In this document: positions 19,138 to 27,638 of the stretch, one piece after another
How the letters are laid out: each line of letters begins with the position of its first letter
How positions within the stretch are numbered: the stretch's first letter is position 1
Assembly: GCF_004797125.1 (NCBI RefSeq)
Contig: NZ_CP038810.1
Location: 124,001 to 188,000, forward strand
Reading direction: 5' to 3'
From: Flavobacterium sangjuense
GTDB lineage: Bacteria; Bacteroidota; Bacteroidia; Flavobacteriales; Flavobacteriaceae
DNA: 64,000 nt
Made by a program: the position numbers and the translations under genes
The notes under the pieces: model-generated
Told to the model about the DNA's origin: nothing
The model's input: the letters and a program-made list of their open reading frames with translations, nothing else
Databases searched by the model: none

Positions 19138-21114
19138 ATGACATTTCAAGAACAAATTTTAGAAGGAATTCCATCCGTTTTACCCAATACAAAACCATAT
19201 GAAACGGAAATAAATCACGCACCAAAGCGAAAAGAAATCCTTTCTGAAGAAGAAAAAAAACTAGCATTGAAAAATGCGTTGCGCTACTTTGAGCCACAAC
19301 ATCACACTACTTTACTGCCTGAATTCAAAGAAGAATTAGAAAAGTATGGCAGAATTTATATGTATCGCTTTCGTCCGGATTATAGAATGTACGCACGTCC
19401 AATTTCAGAATATCCGGGAAAATGCGAACAGGCAAAAGCCATCATGCTGATGATTCAAAACAATCTGGATTATGCTGTGGCGCAACATCCACACGAACTA
19501 ATTACTTATGGCGGAAATGGAGCTGTTTTTCAAAACTGGGCGCAGTATCTTTTAACGATGAAGTATCTTTCTGAAATGACCGAAGAGCAAACACTAACAA
19601 TATATTCCGGTCACCCAATGGGATTGTATCCTTCGCACAAAGATGCACCAAGAGTAGTAGTTACGAATGGAATGGTTATCCCAAATTATTCGCAACCGGA
19701 TGATTGGGAAAAAATGAATGCCTTAGGTGTTTCACAATACGGACAAATGACCGCCGGAAGTTATATGTACATTGGTCCACAGGGAATCGTTCACGGAACT
19801 ACAATCACAGTTCTTAACGGTTTCCGAAAAATTAAAAAAGTACCAAAAGGAGGTTTATTCGTGACTTCAGGTTTAGGCGGAATGTCAGGTGCTCAGCCAA
19901 AAGCCGGAAACATTGCCGGTTGTGTTACGGTTTGTGCCGAAGTAAATCCAAAAATAACACACATTCGTCACTCACAAGGCTGGATTAATGAGGTTATAGA
20001 AAACATCAACGACTTAGTTCCAAGAGTTAAAAAAGCACTTCACAATCAGGAAACCGTTTCGATTGCCTATCTGGGAAATGTGGTTGATGTCTGGGAAAGT
20101 TTTGATCAGGAAAACCTGCATATCGATTTGGGTTCAGACCAAACCTCACTTCACAATCCTTGGGCTGGTGGTTATTATCCTGTTGGAATTTCTTTTGAAG
20201 ATGCCAACGAAATGATGGCAAACAATCCTGCTAAATTCAAAGAAGAAGTTCAGAACACGTTACGACGTCACGCCAAAGCAATCAATAAACACACTGCAAA
20301 AGGAACTTATTTCTTTGATTACGGAAATGCTTTTCTGTTAGAAGCTTCACGTGCAGGTGCTGATATAATGGCTCCAAACGGAATCGATTTCAAATATCCA
20401 AGTTATGTGCAGGACATTATGGGACCAATGTGTTTTGACTACGGATTTGGACCATTCCGTTGGGTTTGTGCTTCAGGAAATCCGGACGATTTAGCTAAAA
20501 CCGACAAAATTGCCTGTGATGTTTTAGAAGAAATGATGAAAAATTCACCTTCCGAAATCAAGCAGCAAATGGCCGATAACATCCAATGGATAAAAGGCGC
20601 ACAGGAAAATAAATTAGTAGTGGGTTCACAAGCCCGAATCTTATATGCTGATGCTGAAGGGCGAATCAAAATTGCTGAAGCATTTAATCAGGCGATTGCC
20701 CATGGTGAAATTGGTTATGTTGTTTTGGGTCGTGATCATCATGACGTTTCAGGAACCGATTCGCCTTACAGAGAAACTTCAAATATTTATGATGGTTCAC
20801 GTTTTACAGCCGATATGGCGATTCACAATGTCATTGGAGACAGCTTCCGTGGTGCAACCTGGGTATCCATTCACAATGGCGGCGGCGTTGGTTGGGGTGA
20901 AGTAATTAATGGTGGTTTCGGTATGGTTCTTGATGGTTCTGCTGACGCTTCAAGGCGTTTAGAATCAATGCTTTTTTGGGATGTGAATAACGGAATTTCC
21001 AGAAGAAACTGGGCTAGAAATGAAGGTGCAATTTTTGCAATAAAAAGAGCCATGGAAACGCAACCATTATTAAAAGTCACCATCCCTAACTTAGTGGACG
21101 ATTCGTTGTTTTAG
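19138..21114 (+). CDS. hutU: Urocanate hydratase
   Basis: Converts urocanate to imidazolonepropionate in histidine breakdown, using a tightly bound NAD as electrophile. Family blocks YRFRPDYRMYARPI, ITYGGNGAVFQNWAQY, YSGHPMGLYPS, GGMSGAQPKAG and HHDVSGTDSPYRET are all present. At 658 residues it belongs to the long form, about 100 longer than the typical proteobacterial enzyme. No other hut gene is in the window, so histidine catabolism must be completed elsewhere. Confidence 0.95.
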   Translation: MTFQEQILEGIPSVLPNTKPYETEINHAPKRKEILSEEEKKLALKNALRYFEPQHHTTLLPEFKEELEKYGRIYMYRFRPDYRMYARPISEYPGKCEQAKAIMLMIQNNLDYAVAQHPHELITYGGNGAVFQNWAQYLLTMKYLSEMTEEQTLTIYSGHPMGLYPSHKDAPRVVVTNGMVIPNYSQPDDWEKMNALGVSQYGQMTAGSYMYIGPQGIVHGTTITVLNGFRKIKKVPKGGLFVTSGLGGMSGAQPKAGNIAGCVTVCAEVNPKITHIRHSQGWINEVIENINDLVPRVKKALHNQETVSIAYLGNVVDVWESFDQENLHIDLGSDQTSLHNPWAGGYYPVGISFEDANEMMANNPAKFKEEVQNTLRRHAKAINKHTAKGTYFFDYGNAFLLEASRAGADIMAPNGIDFKYPSYVQDIMGPMCFDYGFGPFRWVCASGNPDDLAKTDKIACDVLEEMMKNSPSEIKQQMADNIQWIKGAQENKLVVGSQARILYADAEGRIKIAEAFNQAIAHGEIGYVVLGRDHHDVSGTDSPYRETSNIYDGSRFTADMAIHNVIGDSFRGATWVSIHNGGGVGWGEVINGGFGMVLDGSADASRRLESMLFWDVNNGISRRNWARNEGAIFAIKRAMETQPLLKVTIPNLVDDSLF

Positions 21115-21120
21115 TTTGGA

Positions 21121-21167
21121 ATTAAAGTTTCTGATTCTGAACTAAAAACCTGATTAGAAACTTTAAT
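21121..21167 (+). terminator. Long-loop inverted repeat after hutU
   Basis: ATTAAAGTTTCT (21121-21132) pairs with AGAAACTTTAAT (21156-21167) around a 23-nt loop. It starts 7 nt after the hutU stop. There is no clear T run, so it may be a weak terminator or an element in the leader of the following lipoprotein gene. Confidence 0.4.
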
Positions 21168-21177
21168 AAATATAGCT

Positions 21178-21711
21178 ATGAGAACATTAAAAATTTTATC
21201 GCTACTCCTACTCTTTTTGGTATCATCATGCTGTTCAGTAAGCGTGAATTCTGATTATGACAAACAAGTAGATTTTTCACCTTATAAGACTTTTGCTTTC
21301 CATAAAGCCGGAATTGACAAAGCAACCATTTCCGATTTAGATAAGAAAAGAGTTCTTCGTTCTATCGATGAAGTGATGACTTCAAAAGGTTTTACAAAAA
21401 GCGAAAATCCCGATTTATTGATTGCTTTTTTTACCAAAGAAAAAGAACAAGTGAATGTTAGCCAATACAACGCTGGTTGGGGTTATGGATGGGGTTACGG
21501 TTGGAATCCGTATTTATGGGGAGGAAATACTTCAGTCTCAAGATATACCGAAGGAACTTTGTATATCGACATTATTGATGCCAAGAAAAAAGAACTAATA
21601 TGGCAAGGCGAAGGCCAAGGTGCTTTGACAAAAGACACAAATAAAAAAGATGAAGTCATCAAAGAATTTGTTTCTAAAATTTTGGAACAATATCCACCGC
21701 AGAAAAAATAA
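21178..21711 (+). CDS. DUF4136 domain lipoprotein
   Basis: 177 residues. The signal sequence ends in a lipobox around LVSSC (Cys about 18). The domain pattern DYDKQVDFSPYKTFAF, NPDLLIAFFTK, GTLYIDIIDAKKKELIWQG fits DUF4136, a family of envelope lipoproteins of unknown function. A Gly-Trp-Tyr repeat (GWGYGWGYGWNPYLWGG) sits near residues 98-114. Probably outer-membrane anchored. Followed directly by a strong terminator shared with the converging dehydrogenase gene. Confidence 0.88.
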   Translation: MRTLKILSLLLLFLVSSCCSVSVNSDYDKQVDFSPYKTFAFHKAGIDKATISDLDKKRVLRSIDEVMTSKGFTKSENPDLLIAFFTKEKEQVNVSQYNAGWGYGWGYGWNPYLWGGNTSVSRYTEGTLYIDIIDAKKKELIWQGEGQGALTKDTNKKDEVIKEFVSKILEQYPPQKK

Positions 21712-21714
21712 ATG

Positions 21715-21739
21715 AAAAGCCTCCAATTTGGAGGCTTTT
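21715..21739. terminator. Bidirectional terminator
   Basis: AAAAGCCTCC/GGAGGCTTTT with an AATTT loop, between two converging stop codons. It would end the long paa/dehydrogenase transcript on the minus strand as well as the DUF4136 gene. Confidence 0.9.
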
Positions 21740-21743
21740 ATAT

Positions 21744-23798
21744 CTAATAATTCATCAACTCTTGCATCTTCGCTTTGACTTTATCTGCATTCGGAATCAT
21801 GGTGAATTCCAATGTACTGTTTAAAGGGATTGCCGGCATATTTTCAGAACCGATAACCATTACCGGAGCATCCAAATATTTAAAACACTTTTCCTGTATC
21901 ATTCCTGCCAGACTTCTTGCAAAGGAATTGTTCGTCGGTTCTTCGGTAACTACCAAACATTTTTTGGTCTTTTTTACTGATTTTAAGATTGCTTCTTCGT
22001 CTAATGGATACAAAGTTCGTAAGTCAATAATTTCCACCTGATTTTTCATTTTTTCGGAAGCGTTTAACGCCCAGTGAACTCCCATTCCGTATGTGATTAC
22101 CGAAATTGTTTCTTCTGTTTCCTGTTCCCAGATTTCCTGAACGATATTGGCTTTGCCAAACGGTAAAATATAATCTTCACTCGGTTCGTTTACACGCGCC
22201 ATTTCAGTTCCTTTCACTTTACTCCAGTATAATCCTTTATGCTCCAAAATCACCACAGGATTCGGGTCGTAATACGCAGCTTTTAGCAAGCCTTTTAAAT
22301 CGGCTCCATTGCTTGGATAAGCTATTTTTATTCCGCGAATGTTTGTCAAAACACTTTCTACCGAAGAGGAATGATAAGGGCCACCGCTGCCGTATGCACC
22401 AATCGGTACACGCAAAATCATACTCACCGGCCATTTACCATTGGTCAAATAACTCGAACGGCTGACTTCAGTAAACAATTGATTCAATCCAGGCCAGATA
22501 TAATCGGCGAATTGTACCTCAACAATTGGCTTCAAACCAACAGCTGACATTCCCACCGTTGAGCCTACTATAAACGCTTCCTGGATTGGCGTATTAAAAA
22601 CACGTTCATCACCAAATTTTTGCGCCAAAGTCGCTGCTTCCCTGAAAACACCACCTAGTCGTCCGCCTACGTCTTGTCCGTATAGCAAACATTCCTTGTG
22701 CGACTTCATCAATTCTTCCACAGCAAACAATGCGCAATCAACCATCACAACTTTATCTTCACGTTGCGGATTTCTTTCGCCTACTTCTTCCGTTATTGGC
22801 GTTGGCGCAAAGTCGTGGGTAAACAAGTCTTCGGGTTTTGGATCTTCAGCTAATTGTGCTTTTTCAAAATCAGCTTGTACTTTGGCTACAGCCAAATTTT
22901 CTATATCTTCTATTTCTTTTGTCGTAAATCCAGCATCAAGTAATTGTTTTTGCAAAACCGGAAACGGATCACGAGAATTCGCTTCCTCCAAATCATCGCG
23001 ATACCATTCCATTCGAACTCCCGAAGTATGGTGATTCAGCAACGGCACTTTAGCATGCACCAAAAAAGGACGACGTTCTTCGCGAATCGTCTTGACTACT
23101 TTCTGAACAGCTAAATAACTTTCGGTAAAATTAGCGCCATCAATTGAAATCGCTTCAATGCCGTGGAAACCTTTGGCATAGTCAAACGCATTTTGCGCAC
23201 GTGTTTCTGCCGCATTCGCCGAAATATCCCAACCGTTATCCTGCACCAAATACAAAATCGGCAATTGCTTTAAAGCAGCCATTTGAAAGGCTTCGGCAAT
23301 TTCACCTTCGGTCACCGAAGCATCGCCAAGCGAACAAACCACAATCGGAGCTTCCTGATTTTTATCTTCAATACCAATGTTTTCTTTATACCAAAATCCC
23401 ATCGCAGCACCTGTTGCCGGAATGGCCTGCATCCCAGTCGCTGATGATTGATGAGGAATTTTAGGTTTATCAGCATCTCTTAAACTTGGGTGACAGTAAT
23501 ACGTTCGTCCGCCAGAAAACGGATCGTCTCTTTTGGCCATCAACTGCAACATCAAATCATAAGGCTGCATCCCAATTCCCAATAACATCGAATCATCACG
23601 ATAGTAAGGGAAAGCATAATCCTGAGGTAATAAATGCATTGCCATCGCAATCTGAATGGCTTCGTGTCCTCGCGAAGTGGCGTGAACATATTTGGAAACA
23701 ATCTTAAAATTATCTTCATACAAATTGGTCATTGCCTTGGCAGTGGCCATTGTTGAAAACGCTTTTTCAAGTATATTTTTATCTAAAGTATTTGTCAT
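21744..23798 (-). CDS. 2-oxoacid dehydrogenase E1, fused alpha and beta subunits
   Basis: Thiamine-diphosphate enzyme that decarboxylates 2-oxo acids and passes the acyl group to the lipoyl E2. Residues 1 to about 330 are the alpha part, with the ThDP motif GDASVTEGEIAEAF ending in QDN; about 345-684 is the beta part (LLYGQDVGGRLGGVFREA, FNTPIQEAFIVG, GAYGSGGPYHSSS). In many bacteria these are two proteins. Similarity is to the branched-chain 2-oxoacid dehydrogenase type rather than pyruvate AceE. It is 5 nt from the aminotransferase gene and last in the long minus-strand run. Confidence 0.9.
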   Translation of the reverse strand: MTNTLDKNILEKAFSTMATAKAMTNLYEDNFKIVSKYVHATSRGHEAIQIAMAMHLLPQDYAFPYYRDDSMLLGIGMQPYDLMLQLMAKRDDPFSGGRTYYCHPSLRDADKPKIPHQSSATGMQAIPATGAAMGFWYKENIGIEDKNQEAPIVVCSLGDASVTEGEIAEAFQMAALKQLPILYLVQDNGWDISANAAETRAQNAFDYAKGFHGIEAISIDGANFTESYLAVQKVVKTIREERRPFLVHAKVPLLNHHTSGVRMEWYRDDLEEANSRDPFPVLQKQLLDAGFTTKEIEDIENLAVAKVQADFEKAQLAEDPKPEDLFTHDFAPTPITEEVGERNPQREDKVVMVDCALFAVEELMKSHKECLLYGQDVGGRLGGVFREAATLAQKFGDERVFNTPIQEAFIVGSTVGMSAVGLKPIVEVQFADYIWPGLNQLFTEVSRSSYLTNGKWPVSMILRVPIGAYGSGGPYHSSSVESVLTNIRGIKIAYPSNGADLKGLLKAAYYDPNPVVILEHKGLYWSKVKGTEMARVNEPSEDYILPFGKANIVQEIWEQETEETISVITYGMGVHWALNASEKMKNQVEIIDLRTLYPLDEEAILKSVKKTKKCLVVTEEPTNNSFARSLAGMIQEKCFKYLDAPVMVIGSENMPAIPLNSTLEFTMIPNADKVKAKMQELMNY

Positions 23799-23803
23799 AT
23801 ATT

Positions 23804-24859
23804 TTATTTCGCTGCAACTAACCAGCCAAATTTATCTTCAATCTCTTGTGTTTTAATTCCTTCTAAAGTGTCTGCTATCATATCGGAAACCGGATTCTCT
23901 GATGGGAATTTAATCGACAAATCTTTGTTGCCAATTTCTTCAATTCGAGCAATCCCTACCGCAGTTCCGGCGCCAAATGCTTCTTCTAAAGTTCCGTTTT
24001 TCGAAGCTTCAATAATTTCAGTAAGGGTGATTGGACGTTCCGTAACTTCATAGCCTTTGTCGCGCAAAATATCAATTACGCTCATTCGGGTGATACCAGC
24101 GAGGATCGAACCACTCAAATCGGGTGTTATGAATTTACCTCCTATTTTGAAAAAAATATTCATCGTTCCTACTTCCTGAATATAATCAAAATGTTGAGCA
24201 TCTAACCACAACACCTGGTCATATCCTTTGGTTTTGGCATGTTCCGTAGGACGAATGGCACCAGCGTAGTTTCCGGCTGCTTTTGCTTCTCCCGTTCCAC
24301 CATTTACAGCGCGAACATATTTTTTCTCTGCATATAATTTAATTTTTTTATGAAAAAAAGGGCCGGCCGGCGAAGCCATAACTATAAACTTAAAGCTGGT
24401 CGCCGCACGCATTCCTATAAAAGGCTCATCGGCATACATAAACGGACGCAGATACAAGGCGCTGCCATCCTGAGTTGGAATCCATTCCTTTTCAATCGCC
24501 ACAAATTGTTTCAACGCTTCTACGAATAAATCCTCCGGAAAAAATGGCATCCCCATTCGGTTTGCACTGAAATTCATTCGTTTGGCATTTTCATCGGGAC
24601 GGAATAATAACGGAGTACCGTCTTTTCCCAAAGTTGCTTTCATTCCTTCAAAAATCGCCTGACCATAGTGCAATGCCATAGCCGCAGGATGCGTCGGAAT
24701 CATAGCTAAAGGTTCAATTCTCGGATTTTGCCATTCGCCATTTTGATAATCGCAAATAAACATATGATCCGAAAATCTAGTTCCCATAACGATGTTGTGA
24801 AAATCAACTTCACGGGCTTTTGATTGCGCTACTTTCGTTATTTTAATTGTTTGTGTCAT
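23804..24859 (-). CDS. ilvE: Branched-chain amino acid aminotransferase (class IV)
   Basis: PLP aminotransferase of fold type IV moving the amino group between branched-chain amino acids (or Phe/Met in some members) and 2-oxoglutarate. GQAIFEGMKA near residue 65, the PLP lysine region GGTGEAKAAGNYAGAI, and GTMNIFFKI and GTAVGIARIEEI in the C-terminal half fit the large (about 350 residue) class. I chose the ATG at 24859 (MTQTIKITK); in-frame ATGs at 24871 and 24898 would overlap the end of the E2 gene. Placed between E2 and E1, it feeds 2-oxo acids to the dehydrogenase. Confidence 0.92.
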   Translation of the reverse strand: MTQTIKITKVAQSKAREVDFHNIVMGTRFSDHMFICDYQNGEWQNPRIEPLAMIPTHPAAMALHYGQAIFEGMKATLGKDGTPLLFRPDENAKRMNFSANRMGMPFFPEDLFVEALKQFVAIEKEWIPTQDGSALYLRPFMYADEPFIGMRAATSFKFIVMASPAGPFFHKKIKLYAEKKYVRAVNGGTGEAKAAGNYAGAIRPTEHAKTKGYDQVLWLDAQHFDYIQEVGTMNIFFKIGGKFITPDLSGSILAGITRMSVIDILRDKGYEVTERPITLTEIIEASKNGTLEEAFGAGTAVGIARIEEIGNKDLSIKFPSENPVSDMIADTLEGIKTQEIEDKFGWLVAAK

Positions 24860-24875
24860 TAGGTCTTGCATGATA

Positions 24876-26156
24876 TTATAGAGTTGTGTTTGTGTCAAAT
24901 TGTTCTAAATAATCGCCTACTTTTCGCAAAAAAGATCCTCCTAAAAATCCGTCAACCACTCGATGGTCAAAGGATAAAGAAAGGAACATCATACTGCGAA
25001 TAGCAATTTCATCGCCTTTGGAAGTCGTAATTACTTCGGGGCGTTTTTTAATAATTCCGAGTGCTAAAATTGCGACTTCGGGTTGATTGATAATTGGTGT
25101 TCCCATCAAACTGCCAAAGGTTCCCACATTAGAAATCGTGAATGTACTGCCCTGAATTTCTTCCGGCTTTAGTTTGTTGTTTCGGGAAGCATCAGCTAAA
25201 TGGTTAACGTCTTTGGCCAATGCCAATAAATCTTTTTCGTTAGCATTTTTTACTACCGGAACAATTAAATTTCCGCTTGGCAAAGCTGTTGCCATTCCAA
25301 CGTTGATGTCTTTGTGTACAATGATATTCTTCTCATCGACAGAAACATTAATCATTGGGAAATCCTGAATCGCTTTGGCTACAGCCTGAACAAAAACAGG
25401 TGTGAACGTTAGTTTTTCGTTGTATTTTGTTTGGAATTTATCTTTGTTTTCATTTCTCCAATTGACCAAATTCGTCACATCCACTTCGATGTAAGATGTC
25501 ACGTGTGGCGATGTTTGTTTGGAGTATACCATATGATCCGCTATCATTTTTCGCATGCGGTCCATTTCTACGATATGATCTTTCCCTTCCGTAAAATTGA
25601 TTTTTGGTTTTGGATAAGTAGAAGCAGGTTGTTGCGCAACTGGTTTACTTTGAACTGGATATTTTCGATTTTTTAGATAATGAAAAACATCGCTTTTCTG
25701 AACTCTGCCATCAGTTCCGGAACCCGGAATGGATTGCAACTCTTCTATCGATAAATTTTCTTTTTGCGCAATGCTGATGATTAATGGCGAAAGAAACGCA
25801 TCTGGATTGCTTTGCCAGTTCGCTTCCGCTCGGGTTACTTCTGCCTTTTTGGTTTCAGCCGGCATTGATTTGGTTTCCGTTTTACCAATGGTGATTTTCT
25901 TTCCTGCAACTTTGTCGTCACAATCAATTAGTGCCAAAACTTCCCCAACGCCAACAACTGCATCCTTATGAAAACGAATTTCAGTAATCGTCCCTGAAAC
26001 CGGTGATGGAACATCGCTATCGACTTTATCGGTAGCAACTTCTACAATAGTTTCTTCGGCTTCCACAAAATCGCCTACTTTTTTCAGCCAGGCAATGATG
26101 GTCGCTTCGGAAATGCTCTCGCCCATTTTGGGCATTTTAAATTCGATTATCGGCAT
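24876..26156 (-). CDS. 2-oxoacid dehydrogenase E2, dihydrolipoyl acyltransferase
   Basis: Core of the 2-oxoacid dehydrogenase complex: carries the acyl group on lipoate and gives it to CoA. Residues 1-78 form one lipoyl domain with the modified lysine K44 in ATDKVDSD. A peripheral-subunit-binding domain follows at about 122-160 (SPLIISIAQKENLSIEELQ, GTDGRVQKSDV). The catalytic domain ends with the SFDHRVVDG motif. The 426 residues are normal for a one-lipoyl E2. Starts 1 nt after the paaY stop. The E3 (lipoamide dehydrogenase) is not in the window. Confidence 0.94.
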   Translation of the reverse strand: MPIIEFKMPKMGESISEATIIAWLKKVGDFVEAEETIVEVATDKVDSDVPSPVSGTITEIRFHKDAVVGVGEVLALIDCDDKVAGKKITIGKTETKSMPAETKKAEVTRAEANWQSNPDAFLSPLIISIAQKENLSIEELQSIPGSGTDGRVQKSDVFHYLKNRKYPVQSKPVAQQPASTYPKPKINFTEGKDHIVEMDRMRKMIADHMVYSKQTSPHVTSYIEVDVTNLVNWRNENKDKFQTKYNEKLTFTPVFVQAVAKAIQDFPMINVSVDEKNIIVHKDINVGMATALPSGNLIVPVVKNANEKDLLALAKDVNHLADASRNNKLKPEEIQGSTFTISNVGTFGSLMGTPIINQPEVAILALGIIKKRPEVITTSKGDEIAIRSMMFLSLSFDHRVVDGFLGGSFLRKVGDYLEQFDTNTTL

Positions 26157-26157
26157 T

Positions 26158-26754
26158 TTATTGTTTTCTAAATTCTTCTAATGTTTTGTAAAACGCTTCC
26201 TGTGTTGGACGGTTTTCCGGAATTTCCCGTAACGGTTCCACTGCTTTTAAAGTATCATAACATTCCTTTGGCAATTGTTGGTACAAGGCTGTTCCTTTAG
26301 TTTTCCAGTCAATCATTTCATCCGAAACATCCTTAACAATCACAGCAGGATTTCCCACAACCATTTTTCTGTTCGGAATTTCCATTCCGGCTTTAATAAA
26401 ACTCAAGGCGCCAATGATACATTCATCTCCCACATTTACATCATCCATGATAACGGCATTCATTCCGACAAGGCTATTGGCTCCGATATTGGCTCCGTGG
26501 ATAATTGCTCCGTGACCAATATGCGCTCCGGCTTTTAAAATCATACTCTTTCCCGGAAACATATGAATCGTACAGTTTTCCTGGACGTTGCAACCGTCTT
26601 CAATAATGATTTCGCCCCAATCACCACGAATCGCAGCACCAGGTCCGACGTAAACGTCTTTCCCAATAATCACATTACCCGTAACCGCAGCCTGCGGATG
26701 GATAAAACTGCTTTCGTGAATGACCGGAATAAATCCCTTGAATTCGTAAATCAT
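26158..26754 (-). CDS. paaY: PaaY-like hexapeptide-repeat protein (gamma-carbonic anhydrase fold)
   Basis: 198 residues forming a left-handed beta helix with repeats such as VIIGKDVYVGPGAAIRGD, IGHGAIIHGANIGANSLVGMNAVIMD. The C-terminal part with AVEPLREIPENRP matches PaaY of phenylacetate operons. PaaY is known as a thioesterase that removes dead-end CoA esters formed when the ring-opening pathway stalls. Histidines of the metal site (IGHGAIIHG) are conserved. Sits between the enoyl-CoA hydratase and the dehydrogenase E2 gene. Confidence 0.9.
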   Translation of the reverse strand: MIYEFKGFIPVIHESSFIHPQAAVTGNVIIGKDVYVGPGAAIRGDWGEIIIEDGCNVQENCTIHMFPGKSMILKAGAHIGHGAIIHGANIGANSLVGMNAVIMDDVNVGDECIIGALSFIKAGMEIPNRKMVVGNPAVIVKDVSDEMIDWKTKGTALYQQLPKECYDTLKAVEPLREIPENRPTQEAFYKTLEEFRKQ

Positions 26755-26768
26755 TATATTGCTATTGC

Positions 26769-26791
26769 CCTTCGGGTTATGAGCCCGACGA
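26769..26791 (-). repeat. 23-nt fragment identical to the initiator tRNA anticodon arm
   Basis: Read on the minus strand, the core GGGCTCATAACCC forms a five-base stem with a CAT loop, preceded by TCGTC.. and followed by GAAGG. This equals the anticodon arm and start of the variable region of bacterial initiator tRNA-fMet as I remember it. No acceptor, D or T arm is found around it, so it is not a gene. Confidence 0.65.
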
Positions 26792-26794
26792 TTG

Positions 26795-27544
26795 TTATTT
26801 AAATTTCTTCAACGTTTCTTTAGTAAAATCAGACAACACTAATTTTCCACTGATTGCGGCTCTTTCAGCTAACATATCATCCCAATCATCAGTCCCGCGC
26901 CAGAATTTCTTTTTCATTTCCGACATCGCTTCCGGATTGTAGGTGCATAAATGTTTGGCGAAAGCGGCTACTGCAGTATCCATTGCTTCAATGCTTTCAT
27001 AAACGGTGGCATACAAACCTTTTTCCCTTGCCCACGATGCTTCATAAAACGTATTGGCATCGATAGCGATTTGCGACATTGCGGAAACACCCATCTTTCT
27101 TTCGATAGCCGGTGAAACCACGAATGGTCCTATACCGACATTTAACTCACTTAATTTTATAGCAGCAAATTGTGTTGCCATACAATAATCAGTCGAAGCC
27201 GCGATTCCAACTCCGCCTCCAACAGTTTTGCCTTGTATACGCCCGATAATGAATTTTGGGCATTTTCTCATCGCGTTGATGACGTTAGCAAAACCTGAGA
27301 AAAATACTTTTCCGGTAGCAGCATCATTAATTGCCATGAGCTCCTTAAAGCTGGCTCCGGCACAAAATGTACGGTCACCACCGCTTTTCAGAATAATTAC
27401 TCTTACATCGGCATGGTTACCCATATTGGTAATGGTTTCGGCTAATTGTGCCAAAATATTTCCTGGTAACGAATTTTGCTCCGGATGGAAAAATTCAATC
27501 GTGGCGATGTTGTCTTGTATGTCGTGTTTTACGTAAGCGTCCAT
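26795..27544 (-). CDS. Enoyl-CoA hydratase/isomerase family protein
   Basis: Crotonase-fold protein of 249 residues. The oxyanion-hole segments TFCAGASFKEL (about 60) and GKTVGGGVGIAAS (about 105) are present. The sequence is well diverged from the PaaG-like protein at 32971. In an operon otherwise lacking PaaF it is the best candidate for the 2,3-dehydroadipyl-CoA hydratase step. A methylglutaconyl-CoA hydratase-like role linked to branched-chain amino acid breakdown is the alternative, given the dehydrogenase genes downstream. Confidence 0.85.
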   Translation of the reverse strand: MDAYVKHDIQDNIATIEFFHPEQNSLPGNILAQLAETITNMGNHADVRVIILKSGGDRTFCAGASFKELMAINDAATGKVFFSGFANVINAMRKCPKFIIGRIQGKTVGGGVGIAASTDYCMATQFAAIKLSELNVGIGPFVVSPAIERKMGVSAMSQIAIDANTFYEASWAREKGLYATVYESIEAMDTAVAAFAKHLCTYNPEAMSEMKKKFWRGTDDWDDMLAERAAISGKLVLSDFTKETLKKFK

Positions 27545-27559
27545 TAAATTTATATTTTT

Positions 27560-27600
27560 AGCCCCGATTGTAGCAAGCTGCCATGCAGCGCGTAAAGCGG
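27560..27600. repeat. Dispersed AGCCCCG repeat with hairpin, copy 2
   Basis: Second copy of the element at 3941-3980, same ends, here with the stem GCTGC-CAT-GCAGC at 27577-27589. It continues with GGAAATAGCTCC, which can pair loosely with the leading TTTAGCCCCG. Confidence 0.75.
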
Positions 27601-27613
27601 GAAATAGCTCCTT

Positions 27614-27637
27614 CCCTCGACTGCGCTCGGGATGACA
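27614..27637. repeat. CTCGACTGCGCTCGGGATGACA-type dispersed repeat
   Basis: Resembles the widespread CTTCGACTGCGCTCAGGATGA repeat seen in many Bacteroidota and cyanobacteria. It fills the rest of the gap between paaZ and the hydratase gene, ending just at the paaZ stop. Confidence 0.55.
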
Positions 27638-27638
27638 T

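Noticed and set aside
26761-26795. A tRNA gene on the minus strand
   Set aside because: Only the anticodon arm and a few variable-loop bases are present. There is no acceptor, D or T arm, so it is a fragment.
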